A stretch of 64,000 bases of DNA from an uncultured Bacteroidales bacterium (GCA_947305795.1 CAMZEK010000001.1:79345-143344); one strand, 5' to 3'; shown: positions 43,094 through 51,745, counted from the first letter of the stretch. Notes: generated by a model not told the origin, from the letters alone. Made by a program: numbers and translations.

Positions 43094-44302
43094 ATGGACA
43101 CCTACATCATCAGAAAACAAATCCACCGTTTGCCTGGCAAGGTCATCCACAACATCCCCCTGCCAGAGCCGCAGGTGGTGGAAGGCCACGCATCGCGCAA
43201 GCAAATTGGCGAAATTTGCCGTCAATGCGGCTATCGGCAAGTGCTGTTGGTCACCGACAAGACCTTGAGCAAGCTTGGTTATGAGCAAGCCATCACACAA
43301 ACCTTGACGGATGCGGGGGTAAACTATACCGTTTTCAATGAAATCAACTCCGAGCCTACCATCGCCCTCATCGAAGCGGGTCGCGAGGTGGCGTTGGAGT
43401 GCAATGCCGAGTGTATCATCGCCCTTGGCGGTGGTTCGGTGATGGACACCTGCAAGATGGTGGCCGCCGGGGTGAGAATGCCACACCTCCCCGTTAAAGC
43501 CCTGCTGCTGAAGTTCTTGCCCGTTCCTGACAAGACCTTACCCATCATTGCTGTACCTTCCACCGCCGGAACTGGTGCCGAGGTCACAGTGGGTGCCGTG
43601 GTGACCAACAATCATGGTACAAAAGGCTCCACGGTGCTCATCGGCCTTGACGTGACCCATGTAATCCTCGACAGCGAACTCACTATCCACGCGCCCCAGC
43701 AGGTGACGGCAGCTTGCGGCATGGACGCGCTCAGCCATTGCATCGAAGGGGCCATCAGCGACGTGGACGTTGACGATGCCGACGAAGAAATGTCCGAGGA
43801 AGGCGTGCGACTGATTTTGCAACACCTCCCCACCGTGATGAAGGAGCCAGAAAACATCGAGGCCCGGTTGGGCATGTGCCGAGCGGCCATGTACGGCGGT
43901 CACGCCATCAACACGCAATTGGCGGGCTATGTTCACGCCTTTGCCCACAGCATCGGAGCCAAATACCACCTCCCTCACGGACAAGCCATCTCCCTGATGC
44001 TCATGCCCGTCTTGGAATACCAGAAAAGTGCCTGCATAGAGAAATACGCCATGCTGGCCCGCTATTGCCAAATCGCCGAAGACGACGCCAACGACACCGA
44101 GGCCGCCAACCTCTTTCTGCAAGCCATTCGGGAGCTGATGGCACAATGCGGCATGGACAAACTCTCCTCTCCCGTAAAGGCCTGTGACCACGAGGAACTG
44201 ACCCACATGATTGCCAAGGATTCCATCAACTATTCCGCGCCTTTTACCTTCAGTAACAACGACATAGAACAGGTTTTAATGACCGTTACCCAAAAAGAAT
44301 AA
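43094..44302 (+). CDS. iron-containing alcohol dehydrogenase
   Basis: The 402-residue group III dehydrogenase has NAD-binding LGGGSVMDTCK at 111-121, PSTAGTGAEVT at 155-165, and the four metal ligands Asp211, His215 (GMDALSH), His281 and His295 (HAFAHSIGAKYHLPHG). It oxidises or reduces a primary alcohol/aldehyde pair, possibly butanol- or 1,2-propanediol-like. The exact substrate is unknown. It lies 3 bases before an aldehyde dehydrogenase gene, so the two probably handle successive steps. Confidence 0.92.
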   Translation: MDTYIIRKQIHRLPGKVIHNIPLPEPQVVEGHASRKQIGEICRQCGYRQVLLVTDKTLSKLGYEQAITQTLTDAGVNYTVFNEINSEPTIALIEAGREVALECNAECIIALGGGSVMDTCKMVAAGVRMPHLPVKALLLKFLPVPDKTLPIIAVPSTAGTGAEVTVGAVVTNNHGTKGSTVLIGLDVTHVILDSELTIHAPQQVTAACGMDALSHCIEGAISDVDVDDADEEMSEEGVRLILQHLPTVMKEPENIEARLGMCRAAMYGGHAINTQLAGYVHAFAHSIGAKYHLPHGQAISLMLMPVLEYQKSACIEKYAMLARYCQIAEDDANDTEAANLFLQAIRELMAQCGMDKLSSPVKACDHEELTHMIAKDSINYSAPFTFSNNDIEQVLMTVTQKE

Positions 44303-44305
44303 CCC

Positions 44306-45724
44306 ATGAACTATACCGAAAGCGACATCCGCAACATCGTGGCCGAGCAACGGAAATTCTTCCGCACCGGCACCACCCTCGATTTGAAATGGAGGCTACA
44401 GCAACTCAAAAAACTGAAAGCCGCCGTCATCGCACACGAAACGGAGTTTGAAGAAGCCTTGGCCGAAGACCTTGGCCGAAGCCGTGTCGAAGCCTATCTT
44501 TGCGACATCGGTCCCATCATCACCGAGGTCAACGAGATGATTCATGGGCTGCGCCGTTGGGCGCGTCCCGAGCGGCATTTCAGCGGTTTGATGTGCTTCC
44601 CAAGCATGGTTACCAAAGTGTATAAGATGCCCTACGGCGTGTCGTTGGTCATCAGTCCGTTCAACTTCCCCATTCTGCTCACCATCGGCGTGGTGGCGGC
44701 AGCCATGGCTGGAGGCAACACCGTGGTTGCCAAGACAAGCTCCAAATCGGCGGCTTGTACAGCGGTACTCAAAAAGTTCTTTGCCGAAGTCTTCCCGCCC
44801 GAATACGTCACCCTCATCGATGGCGGACATGACGTGGCGGATATGTGCCTCGCCCAGCGTTTCGACAAAATCTTCTACACGGGTTCGCCTTCGGTGGGCA
44901 AGCATGTGCTGGCCGAAGCCGCAAAAAACCTCACTCCCGTGGCTTTGGAACTCGGTGGTGAGACCGGCAACTGGTGCATCGTCCGCAAGGATGCCGACCT
45001 GAAAGATGCTGCACGCAAAATTGCCTTCTTCAAGCTCTGCAACGCTGGACAAATCTGCATCAATATCAACCAAATTGCGGTGGCTGAGGAGATTGCCAAG
45101 CCTTTCATTGAGGAACTCAAAAACACATTCGTGAAGCAAATCGGGGAACACGCCGAAAGCAATCCCGAATATCCCAAGCTCATCACCGATGCCGCCTACG
45201 ACAAATGCGCCAACCTCGCCGAGGAATATCGCGACCGCATCATATTTGGCGGTGTTGGCAACAAGGAAACGTGCCGCTTCGCCCCCACCCTCATCTATCC
45301 CGTCGACATCAACGAGCACATCGTACAGCACGAGTTATTTTGTCCGCTGCTGCCCATCGTCCCCTACAAGGATGCAGAAGTTGACACCCTCATGGAAACT
45401 GTTGCCGACCGCGAGCATCCTTTGGCCATGTATCTGTTTACCAAGGACATGAAGTGGGCCAACCGCATCATGCAGACCCAGCAATACGGCGGAGGCTGCA
45501 TCAATGAGGTGTGCATCCACATGATGGTCAAGGGCGTTCCGTTTAATGGCACCGGCCATTCTGGCATGGGCGCTTACCACGGCGAGTGGGGCTTCAGGGA
45601 ATTCACCCATCCGCAGACGGTACTTAAGGGCAAGACGCGATTCAATTTGCCTTTGCGGGAGCATCCATACGGTGGTGAAACAGGTGAGAAAAAGCTGAAG
45701 ATTTTGAGGGGTTTTGAACGGTAA
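44306..45724 (+). CDS. aldehyde dehydrogenase (class 3-like)
   Basis: The 472-residue NAD(P)-dependent enzyme has SPFNFP with Asn119, the general base in LELGGE (Glu215), catalytic Cys251 in NAGQIC, and the C-terminal PFNGTGHSGMGAYHGEWGFREFTH, which matches the class 3/fatty-aldehyde group. It converts an aldehyde to its acid, probably the product of the preceding alcohol dehydrogenase. I see no acylating (CoA) features. Confidence 0.92.
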   Translation: MNYTESDIRNIVAEQRKFFRTGTTLDLKWRLQQLKKLKAAVIAHETEFEEALAEDLGRSRVEAYLCDIGPIITEVNEMIHGLRRWARPERHFSGLMCFPSMVTKVYKMPYGVSLVISPFNFPILLTIGVVAAAMAGGNTVVAKTSSKSAACTAVLKKFFAEVFPPEYVTLIDGGHDVADMCLAQRFDKIFYTGSPSVGKHVLAEAAKNLTPVALELGGETGNWCIVRKDADLKDAARKIAFFKLCNAGQICININQIAVAEEIAKPFIEELKNTFVKQIGEHAESNPEYPKLITDAAYDKCANLAEEYRDRIIFGGVGNKETCRFAPTLIYPVDINEHIVQHELFCPLLPIVPYKDAEVDTLMETVADREHPLAMYLFTKDMKWANRIMQTQQYGGGCINEVCIHMMVKGVPFNGTGHSGMGAYHGEWGFREFTHPQTVLKGKTRFNLPLREHPYGGETGEKKLKILRGFER

Positions 45725-45762
45725 TAGTAGTTCCAAAAAACGTATAGGAGCTTGGATACTGG

Positions 45763-46032
45763 TTATTCCGCTAACTTGATAAGCGGTTCTCCAAGGGCGA
45801 CAGAAAGTTGCGACAAGGAACGCAAAGTGAAGTTCGGAAAACCCGTTATCCAACGAGAAACCACAGCTTCACTTTTGCCCATCTTGTGAGCCAAGTCACG
45901 CTGCGTCATGTTTTTCTCTTTGAGAATAGCATCTATGCGGGCAATAATGTCAGCGGACATTTGTACTTCCGACATTATTTCGGGTGATACTGCCGCAACC
46001 TTGCTTTCGAACCATTCCTGTTTGTTTTTCAT
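45763..46032 (-). CDS. XRE-family HTH antitoxin candidate (HigA-like)
   Basis: The 89-residue protein has a helix-turn-helix at about 36-75: ILKEKNMTQRDLAHKMGKSEAVVSRWITGFPNFTLRSLSQLSVALG. The gene overlaps the upstream toxin candidate as ATGA (46029-46032), the toxin-first order typical of higBA. It would bind the module promoter and neutralise the partner. Confidence 0.8.
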   Translation of the reverse strand: MKNKQEWFESKVAAVSPEIMSEVQMSADIIARIDAILKEKNMTQRDLAHKMGKSEAVVSRWITGFPNFTLRSLSQLSVALGEPLIKLAE

Positions 46033-46508
46033 ATCTCAAAAGTTATATCTTCAACGCCGTTTAAAACTTTCTCTTCAATGCTCACATAGCCTTTTTCAAG
46101 GTTTTCTTTCAGAATCTTATCGAAACGCTGTAAATCAAGAACGTAACCATACAGTTTTGGGTCTTTTTGATAGTTCTTGGTGACCTTTACACCACCATTT
46201 CCAAGAATCACAATTTGTTCCGATATGCGCAGGCAATACAATCTCAATTTTCCACCACCAATCGGAATTGCTTGCACATCGTCATTCATTTTGCCTTCAG
46301 GACGGAAAAACCTTTCCAATGCACCTTTGTCCAATACTACCTGCAACGCTGCGATGATACGTTGGTAATCACTATTATAGGTAGCATTCATTTCAAATTC
46401 GGCAACGAACTTCTCAAATTCAGTCGTCCCGTCCATCTCAAAACTGATGGAATAGAGAGCCGTTTTTTCTGACTCTTTAATAAGGTCTATGGTGGTTTTC
46501 TTCTTCAT
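46029..46508 (-). CDS. HigB/RelE-like toxin candidate
   Basis: The 159-residue protein has a core, about 60-140, with RFFRPEGKMNDDVQAIPIGGGKLRLYCLRISEQIVILGNGGVK, a pattern like RelE/HigB/Gp49 RNase toxins (strand KLRLYCLRI then IVILGNGGVKKT-like). It is longer than usual because of an N-terminal extension of about 45 residues. The family call is inference from this pattern and the overlap with an HTH gene. The -7 box at 46516-46523 leaves almost no leader, so the mRNA may be leaderless or an internal ATG may be used. Confidence 0.65.
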   Translation of the reverse strand: MKKKTTIDLIKESEKTALYSISFEMDGTTEFEKFVAEFEMNATYNSDYQRIIAALQVVLDKGALERFFRPEGKMNDDVQAIPIGGGKLRLYCLRISEQIVILGNGGVKVTKNYQKDPKLYGYVLDLQRFDKILKENLEKGYVSIEEKVLNGVEDITFEI

Positions 46509-46515
46509 AACGCTG

Positions 46516-46523
46516 CAAAGATA
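46516..46523 (-). promoter_or_regulatory. -7 promoter box for the toxin-antitoxin pair
   Basis: TATCTTTG on the minus strand ends 7 bases before the toxin ATG, implying a leader of only a few bases. Confidence 0.6.
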
Positions 46524-46604
46524 GTAAGAAAATTGACATATATGCTAAACTGTGGCAAAAATACAGAAATTTTGGATTATGCAAGGAAAAAAGAAACAAA
46601 TCCC

Positions 46605-46612
46605 TAACTTTG
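46605..46612 (+). promoter_or_regulatory. -7 promoter box for ygiQ
   Basis: TAACTTTG followed by CGCC lies 18 bases before the ygiQ ATG, giving a short leader. Confidence 0.6.
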
Positions 46613-46629
46613 CGCCAAATTTTTGCTGA

Positions 46630-48456
46630 ATGACCCTCCTCGACTGGCTCCCAATAACGAAAAAAGAAACCGACCTGCGTGGTTGGGATGAGGTTGACAT
46701 TGTCTTCGTCACGGGGGACGCCTACGTCGACCATCCCGCTTTCGGGGCAGCCGTCATCGGGAGGGTGTTGGAGCACAACGGATTCCGTGTGGCACTTATC
46801 CCGCAGCCCAATTGGAGGGACGACTTGCGCGAATTCAAAAAATTTGGCAAGCCGAGACTGTTTTTCGGCGTGTCAGCAGGCTGCATGGACTCGATGGTGA
46901 ACCACTACACTGCCAACAAACGCCTGCGCAGCAACGATGCCTACACCCCAGGCGGCGAAGCAGGCTTTCGTCCCGACCGCGCCACAGTGGTCTATAGCAA
47001 CATCCTCAAACAACTCTATCCCGATGTGCCCGTCATCATTGGCGGCATCGAGGCTTCGCTAAGGCGCGTGACACATTACGACTATTGGGACGATTGCCTG
47101 AAACCCAGCATTTTAGTCGACTCCAAAGCCGACCTTGGCGTGTACGGCATGGGCGAACTCACTATGGTGGAAATCGCCAAGGCCATCCAAAGCGGCAAGA
47201 AAATCAGCGAATTGACGGACATTCAGCAGACTTTCTTCCTCCAGGATAAAAAGCAACCTTTGCCTGATTTCGACGGCGAAACCATCGAACTCGTCTCCCA
47301 CGAAGTCTGCCTGAAAGACAAGAAAAAATATGCCTCCAACTTCCGCCACATCGAGGAGGAATCGAACAAGAAACACGCGGCACGGCTGACACAAGACATT
47401 GGCAACCAAAGTCTTGTCATCAATCCGCCTTTGCCGACTTTCACCACGGAACAAATTGATGCTTCTTTTGATTTGCCTTACACGAGATTACCCCATCCAA
47501 AATATGCCAAACGCGGCGTGATTCCCGCCTACGAGATGATTCGCCACTCCGTGAACCTGCACCGAGGTTGCTTTGGCGGTTGCGCTTTTTGCACGATTTC
47601 GGCGCACCAAGGGAAGTTCGTGGCCTCGCGCAGCAAGGAGTCCATCATGAAAGAGGTGGAAAAAGTGACCGAGATGGAAGACTTCAAGGGCTACATCAGC
47701 GACCTCGGCGGGCCATCGGCGAACATGTACCGCATGAAGGGCAAGGACGAGCATCTTTGCGAGAAATGCGCCCGTCCCACCTGTCTGCAACCCACTGTGT
47801 GCAAGAACCTTAACACCGACCACCACCCGCTCATTGAGATTTACAAAGAAGTCGACAAGAACCCGAAAGTGAAGAAAGCCACTATCGGCTCAGGCATCCG
47901 ATATGACCTGTTTTTGCACGACTGCACGCCCGAGGAAAACAAGGCGATGGGCTATGACGAATATTTCCGCCAATTGGTCACGCGGCACGTCAGCGGGCGA
48001 CTGAAAGTGGCTCCCGAGCACACTTCCGATGCCGTCCTAAAACTCATGCGCAAACCCAAGTTTGACCTGTTCGTCAAGCTGAAGAAGAAGTTCGACCAAA
48101 TCAACGAAAAGGAGCTTTTGAACCAGCAGCTTATCCCCTATTTCATCTCCTCGCATCCCGATTGCTACCTTGAAGACATGGCTGAGTTAGCCGTGAGAAC
48201 CAAGGAGTTAGGCTACCATTTGGAGCAAGTTCAAGACTTCACGCCCACCCCCATGACTTTGGCCACCGAAATCTATTATTCCGGCTACGATCCCTACACT
48301 TTGGAACCCGTTTTTTGCGCCAAAACAAAGGAGGAAAAAATCGCCCAACAACGCTTCTTCTTCTGGTACAAGCCCGAAAACCGTGAATGGATAAAGAACG
48401 CATTACGCAAGATTGGTCATCCCGAATGGATTAAAAAACTGTTTGCCAAATCTTGA
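46630..48456 (+). CDS. YgiQ-family radical SAM protein
   Basis: The 608-residue protein has a B12-binding-like N-terminal part (VDIVFVTGDAYVDHPAFGAAVIGRVLEHNGFRV) and a radical SAM core with RGCFGGCAFC (Cys314, Cys318, Cys321 bind the 4Fe-4S cluster). It has the family-typical GGPSANMY, CEKCARPTC and HPDCYLEDMAELA segments, so a second Cys-rich site is likely. Biochemical function is not established for the family. Confidence 0.92.
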   Translation: MTLLDWLPITKKETDLRGWDEVDIVFVTGDAYVDHPAFGAAVIGRVLEHNGFRVALIPQPNWRDDLREFKKFGKPRLFFGVSAGCMDSMVNHYTANKRLRSNDAYTPGGEAGFRPDRATVVYSNILKQLYPDVPVIIGGIEASLRRVTHYDYWDDCLKPSILVDSKADLGVYGMGELTMVEIAKAIQSGKKISELTDIQQTFFLQDKKQPLPDFDGETIELVSHEVCLKDKKKYASNFRHIEEESNKKHAARLTQDIGNQSLVINPPLPTFTTEQIDASFDLPYTRLPHPKYAKRGVIPAYEMIRHSVNLHRGCFGGCAFCTISAHQGKFVASRSKESIMKEVEKVTEMEDFKGYISDLGGPSANMYRMKGKDEHLCEKCARPTCLQPTVCKNLNTDHHPLIEIYKEVDKNPKVKKATIGSGIRYDLFLHDCTPEENKAMGYDEYFRQLVTRHVSGRLKVAPEHTSDAVLKLMRKPKFDLFVKLKKKFDQINEKELLNQQLIPYFISSHPDCYLEDMAELAVRTKELGYHLEQVQDFTPTPMTLATEIYYSGYDPYTLEPVFCAKTKEEKIAQQRFFFWYKPENREWIKNALRKIGHPEWIKKLFAKS

Positions 48457-48495
48457 ATCTTTAAATTTTAAATCTTTAAATCAAACATTAATCAC

Positions 48496-48503
48496 TACTT
48501 TTG
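48496..48503 (+). promoter_or_regulatory. -7 promoter box for the lipoprotein nicotinamidase
   Basis: TACTTTTG followed by CGGC lies 27 bases before the ATG at 48530. Just upstream (48450-48483) is a degenerate CTTTAAAT-type repeat. Confidence 0.6.
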
Positions 48504-48529
48504 CGGCAAATTTCTAAAACTAATTCATC

Positions 48530-49255
48530 ATGAAGAAAAATCTCCTCGGAGCCATCGTGCTCATCGCTGCCCTCGCTTTCACAAGCTGCGGCAACAAAGA
48601 CCAGAAAAAAGAAAAAGACGAAAAGGCCAACGCTGAAATCGAACTCAAAGATGTCAAACTACCGAACCGTCTGCTCATCATCGTTGACCCGCAAATCGAC
48701 TTTACTACGGGCAGTTTAGCCACCAAAAAAGGTCCCGCCGCCATGGACTATCTCGCCAAAACCTTGAGAGATGATGCCTGGAGAAAGTATGGCTGGATTA
48801 TCGTCACCCAAGACGCGCACCCCAAAAACCACTGCTCGTTTGTCGAACAAGGCGGCGTGTTCCCGCCCCACTGCGTGCAAGGCACCAAAGGCATGGATGT
48901 TTATCCCGCACTGCAAGAAGTGTTGGACTACCTTATGCAAAACTGCTCGGGCATGAATATCCATTACATGCAAAAAGGCAACCTTGCTGACAAAGAAGAG
49001 TTTAGCATCTTCCAAAACGAGCAAAGCGGAGAAAAACTGCGTCGTACCATCGAGGAATTTGAACACTTCGAGGGCATCGACATCTGCGGCATTGCCACAG
49101 ACTATTGCGTCTACGAGACCACCAAGGACTTGTTAGCTTTCTACCCTGCCAAGCAAATCCGCATCATCACCAACTGCCTCGCCGCCGTCGACGAAAACGA
49201 CACCAAGCTCGCCGACCTGATGAAGGAAAACGGCATTGAAAGCATTGAGTTTTAA
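48530..49255 (+). CDS. lipoprotein nicotinamidase / isochorismatase-family hydrolase
   Basis: The 241-residue protein has a lipoprotein signal peptide with lipobox AFTSC (Cys20) and a charged linker to about 40. A PncA-like domain follows: Asp53 in IIVDPQIDF, metal ligands in QDAHPKNH (Asp95, His97, His101) plus His114, catalytic Lys149 and Cys193 in GIATDYCVYET. The catalytic triad is complete. Cytosolic nicotinamidases convert nicotinamide to nicotinate for NAD salvage, and a lipid-anchored form would act in the periplasm or at the surface. Another amide substrate is possible. Confidence 0.85.
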   Translation: MKKNLLGAIVLIAALAFTSCGNKDQKKEKDEKANAEIELKDVKLPNRLLIIVDPQIDFTTGSLATKKGPAAMDYLAKTLRDDAWRKYGWIIVTQDAHPKNHCSFVEQGGVFPPHCVQGTKGMDVYPALQEVLDYLMQNCSGMNIHYMQKGNLADKEEFSIFQNEQSGEKLRRTIEEFEHFEGIDICGIATDYCVYETTKDLLAFYPAKQIRIITNCLAAVDENDTKLADLMKENGIESIEF

Positions 49256-49290
49256 TCAGTTGATAGTTAATAGTTATCAGTTGAAAGTTG

Positions 49291-50310
49291 ATGACTAAAT
49301 TCAAGACATTTCTACAGCGCAAGGGCGTCGACATGAGCTGGAAAGCCTATTTTGTCGACGCTCTTGGTGCTATGGCATTAGGTCTGTTCGCCTCGCTGCT
49401 CATCGGCACCATTTTCCAAACCTTGGGCGACAAAACAGGCGTTGAGGCCTTCGCCACCATTGCGAAATACGCCAAAGCCGCCACGGGAGCCGCCATCGCC
49501 GTGGCCATCGCTTACAAACTCCGCTGCGAAGGACTGGTATTGTTTAGTGCCATTGCCGTGGGCATTGCGGGCAATGAGTTGGGTGGCCCGATGGGTGCAT
49601 ACGTAGCTGTCATCGTGGCCATTGAGTTGGGCAAGATGGTCTACAAAGAGACCCAAGTCGACATTTTGGTCACTCCCGCCGTGGTCATCATCAGCGGTGT
49701 TTTGATGGCCTACGTCGTCGGTGCGCCCATCCAAAAGGTGATGACCGCTCTCGGCACCTTCATCGAAAACGCCACTTTGATGCAGCCCTTCCTCATGGGC
49801 ATTGTCGTTTCAGTGGTCATCGGAGCGGTACTGACCTTGCCCATCAGTTCGGCGGCTATTTGTTTGGCCATCGGTTTGGGCGGACTGGCCGGAGGTGCGG
49901 CCACGGCAGGTTGTTGCGCCCAGATGATTGGCTTTGCCGTGCTGAGTTTCAAGGAAAACCGCTGGGGCGGACTTGTCGCTCAAGGCCTCGGCACTTCCAT
50001 GCTGCAAATGGGCAACATCGTGAAGAATCCCAGAATTTGGATTCCCCCCACCCTCGCCGCTGCCATCACCGGTCCGATTTCCACTTGCATTTTCCATTTG
50101 GAAAACATTCCCATCGGCTCCGGAATGGGCACCTGCGGCCTCGTCGGCCCCATAGGCATCTACACCGCCATGCCCGAAGGTGACACCAACATGTGGATTG
50201 GAATGTTGCTTGTGTGCTTCGTGTTGCCCGCCCTGCTTTCGTGGCTTTTCGGACTGATTCTGAGAAAGATAGGTTGGATTCACGAAGGCGACCTCAAAAT
50301 CGACTGCTGA
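49291..50310 (+). CDS. PTS EIIC_2-like membrane transporter, orphan
   Basis: The 339-residue, very hydrophobic protein has about nine to ten membrane helices and repeated Gly-rich segments (GIAGNELGGPMGAY, GLGGLAGGAATAGCCAQMIGFA, PISTCIFHLENIPIGSGMGTCGLVGPIGIY). The pattern fits the PTS_EIIC_2 family. No EIIA, EIIB, HPr or EI gene is nearby, so phosphotransfer is doubtful and it may be a facilitator or sensor. The ATG at 49291 is preferred over the TTG one codon earlier. A degenerate AGTTgAtAGTTAA repeat lies immediately before it. Confidence 0.75.
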   Translation: MTKFKTFLQRKGVDMSWKAYFVDALGAMALGLFASLLIGTIFQTLGDKTGVEAFATIAKYAKAATGAAIAVAIAYKLRCEGLVLFSAIAVGIAGNELGGPMGAYVAVIVAIELGKMVYKETQVDILVTPAVVIISGVLMAYVVGAPIQKVMTALGTFIENATLMQPFLMGIVVSVVIGAVLTLPISSAAICLAIGLGGLAGGAATAGCCAQMIGFAVLSFKENRWGGLVAQGLGTSMLQMGNIVKNPRIWIPPTLAAAITGPISTCIFHLENIPIGSGMGTCGLVGPIGIYTAMPEGDTNMWIGMLLVCFVLPALLSWLFGLILRKIGWIHEGDLKIDC

Positions 50311-50789
50311 TGCCGAAAGTCCCTGCCAAGCCGCTCACACCCGACCAAGTTCTTGACAAGATGGCCAAATACTGCGCCTATCAAGAGCGTTGTGTGAAGG
50401 ATGTGCGCGACAAACTGAAGACTTTCGACCTTTCCGAAGAAGAAAAGACTAAAATCCTTGATTATCTGTTGGATAACCGTTTCGTCAACGACGAGCGGTT
50501 TGCGAGGAGTTTTGTGCGCGGCAAAGTGAACCAAAGCGGTTGGGGGCTGAACAAAATCCGGTTTCATCTTATGCAGAAAGGCATCGCCAAGGAAATCATC
50601 GACGAAGCACTGGGCCAGACCGATGAAGAAGTTTATCGCCAACGCCTCATCGACATCCTGACCACGAAAGCCAAGACCGTAAAAGCCGAAAATGACTTTG
50701 AGAAGAAACGCAAATTGGCTGCCTACGCCATGCAGAAGGGCTTTGAGGGGACGCTGGTTTGGGAGGTTTTGAAAGAATTGGACTTTTAG
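50310..50789 (+). CDS. recX: RecX-like regulatory protein
   Basis: The 159-residue helical protein has the RecX repeat pattern: KMAKYCAYQERCVKDVRDKLKTFDLSEEEKTKILDYLLDNRFVNDERFARSFVRGKVNQSGWGLNKIRFHLMQKGI. RecX modulates RecA filaments. The ATG overlaps the transporter stop by one base (TGATG), so translation is coupled although the functions look unrelated. No recA is in the window. Confidence 0.9.
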   Translation: MPKVPAKPLTPDQVLDKMAKYCAYQERCVKDVRDKLKTFDLSEEEKTKILDYLLDNRFVNDERFARSFVRGKVNQSGWGLNKIRFHLMQKGIAKEIIDEALGQTDEEVYRQRLIDILTTKAKTVKAENDFEKKRKLAAYAMQKGFEGTLVWEVLKELDF

Positions 50790-50799
50790 CAAGATTTTG

Positions 50800-50807
50800 T
50801 ATCTTTG
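50800..50807 (+). promoter_or_regulatory. -7 promoter box (with -33 TTG) for the LytTR regulator
   Basis: TATCTTTG lies exactly 19 bases after a TTG at 50778-50780. This is the best match in the window to the Bacteroidota sigma-ABfr promoter. It overlaps the recX 3' end and lies 23 bases before the ATG. Confidence 0.75.
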
Positions 50808-50830
50808 CCGCAAATTTCGACAAACGCCCG

Positions 50831-51709
50831 ATGAGATTCCCAAAACGCCTGATAACGCAAACACCTGAATGTCTGACAGAACCCGTCAGTCAGATGCTTA
50901 ATGTTATCATCTCTTCTTTGTTTGCGTTGGTGTTTCTGACGGCCTACGTCCCCTTCTCGGAAACGGCTTGGTTTCAAGTGGGCAAAAGCAGCTATTTCTT
51001 CATTACAGCCGCGTTTGTGGGCTCGGGGATGTTGTTTCTCGCTTTAAGCCGAATGCTGATGAACTGGCACGTCCGAAAAATCCGTCATTTCCCTTTCTGG
51101 TTGTATATCCTATGGCTTTTCCTCGAAATCATGATTATTTCTGTGTGCCACACGCTGATTTCCTATTTTGAGATTCAGGCCACGGACCACAGTTTCGGCT
51201 ATCTCTACGCCAAAAGTGTCTTGATTACCTTTATCGCTTTGGCTGTACCTTATACCGTTACAATATTGGCCATCTTGCTGAAGGACACGCGACAACGCCT
51301 TATGCTCACCAAGAGTGACACAGTGGAATCGGACGACGAAGTGATGCCCGAACACACTGAAATCATCAACCTGATGGACAACAACGGCAACCTGAAACTC
51401 TCCGTCAAGCTCGATAACCTCTATTACATCAAGGCCGAGGACAACTACATTAACGTGTTCTACCAACGCAGCGGTGCCATCGCGAGCTACATGCTGCGTT
51501 GCAAGATGAAGACCATCGAAGACAACTGCGTGGATTCCAGCAGTTTGATGCGCTGCCACCGCTCCTACATCATTAATATTAAAAAGGTGAGCGTGCTGCA
51601 CAACGAGGCCGACGGCTTCGTCATCGACTTCGAGCGCGAAGGGCTTGATTCAGTGCCAGTTTCCAAAACCTACTCGGCGAAGGTTTTGGAAGCGTTCAAT
51701 AAGAAGTAA
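50831..51709 (+). CDS. membrane-anchored LytTR transcriptional regulator
   Basis: The 292-residue protein has four hydrophobic helices (about 22-42, 54-74, 88-112, 126-150). A LytTR DNA-binding domain follows at about 190-290: LKLSVKLDNLYYIKAEDNYINVFYQRSGAIASYMLRCKMKTIEDN, RCHRSYIINIKKV, and VSKTYSAKVLEAF. There is no receiver domain and no adjacent histidine kinase, so it may sense a membrane signal directly. I chose the ATG at 50831 after the promoter. Confidence 0.9.
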   Translation: MRFPKRLITQTPECLTEPVSQMLNVIISSLFALVFLTAYVPFSETAWFQVGKSSYFFITAAFVGSGMLFLALSRMLMNWHVRKIRHFPFWLYILWLFLEIMIISVCHTLISYFEIQATDHSFGYLYAKSVLITFIALAVPYTVTILAILLKDTRQRLMLTKSDTVESDDEVMPEHTEIINLMDNNGNLKLSVKLDNLYYIKAEDNYINVFYQRSGAIASYMLRCKMKTIEDNCVDSSSLMRCHRSYIINIKKVSVLHNEADGFVIDFEREGLDSVPVSKTYSAKVLEAFNKK

Positions 51710-51713
51710 AAAT

Positions 51714-51745
51714 AGAGAAGCCCCACCATTTGGCGAGGCTTCTCT
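51714..51745. terminator. bidirectional terminator between the LytTR gene and fabG
   Basis: A perfect 9-bp stem (AGAGAAGCC with GGCTTCTCT) with a 14-base loop lies between convergent genes. The T-rich side (TATTTTTAC) is on the minus strand after fabG, and the plus side is weaker. Confidence 0.75.

Noticed and set aside
43010..43094. Promoter (TTACTTTG near 43066) for the dehydrogenase pair
   Set aside because: The match is shifted (TTA rather than TA two bases before TTTG) and lies directly on the edge of the alaS hairpin, so it is not a convincing TAnnTTTG box.
43538..45331. Long antisense frames opposite the alcohol and aldehyde dehydrogenases (222 and 311 codons)
   Set aside because: Both sense genes have complete active sites. 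The antisense frames follow from codon bias.
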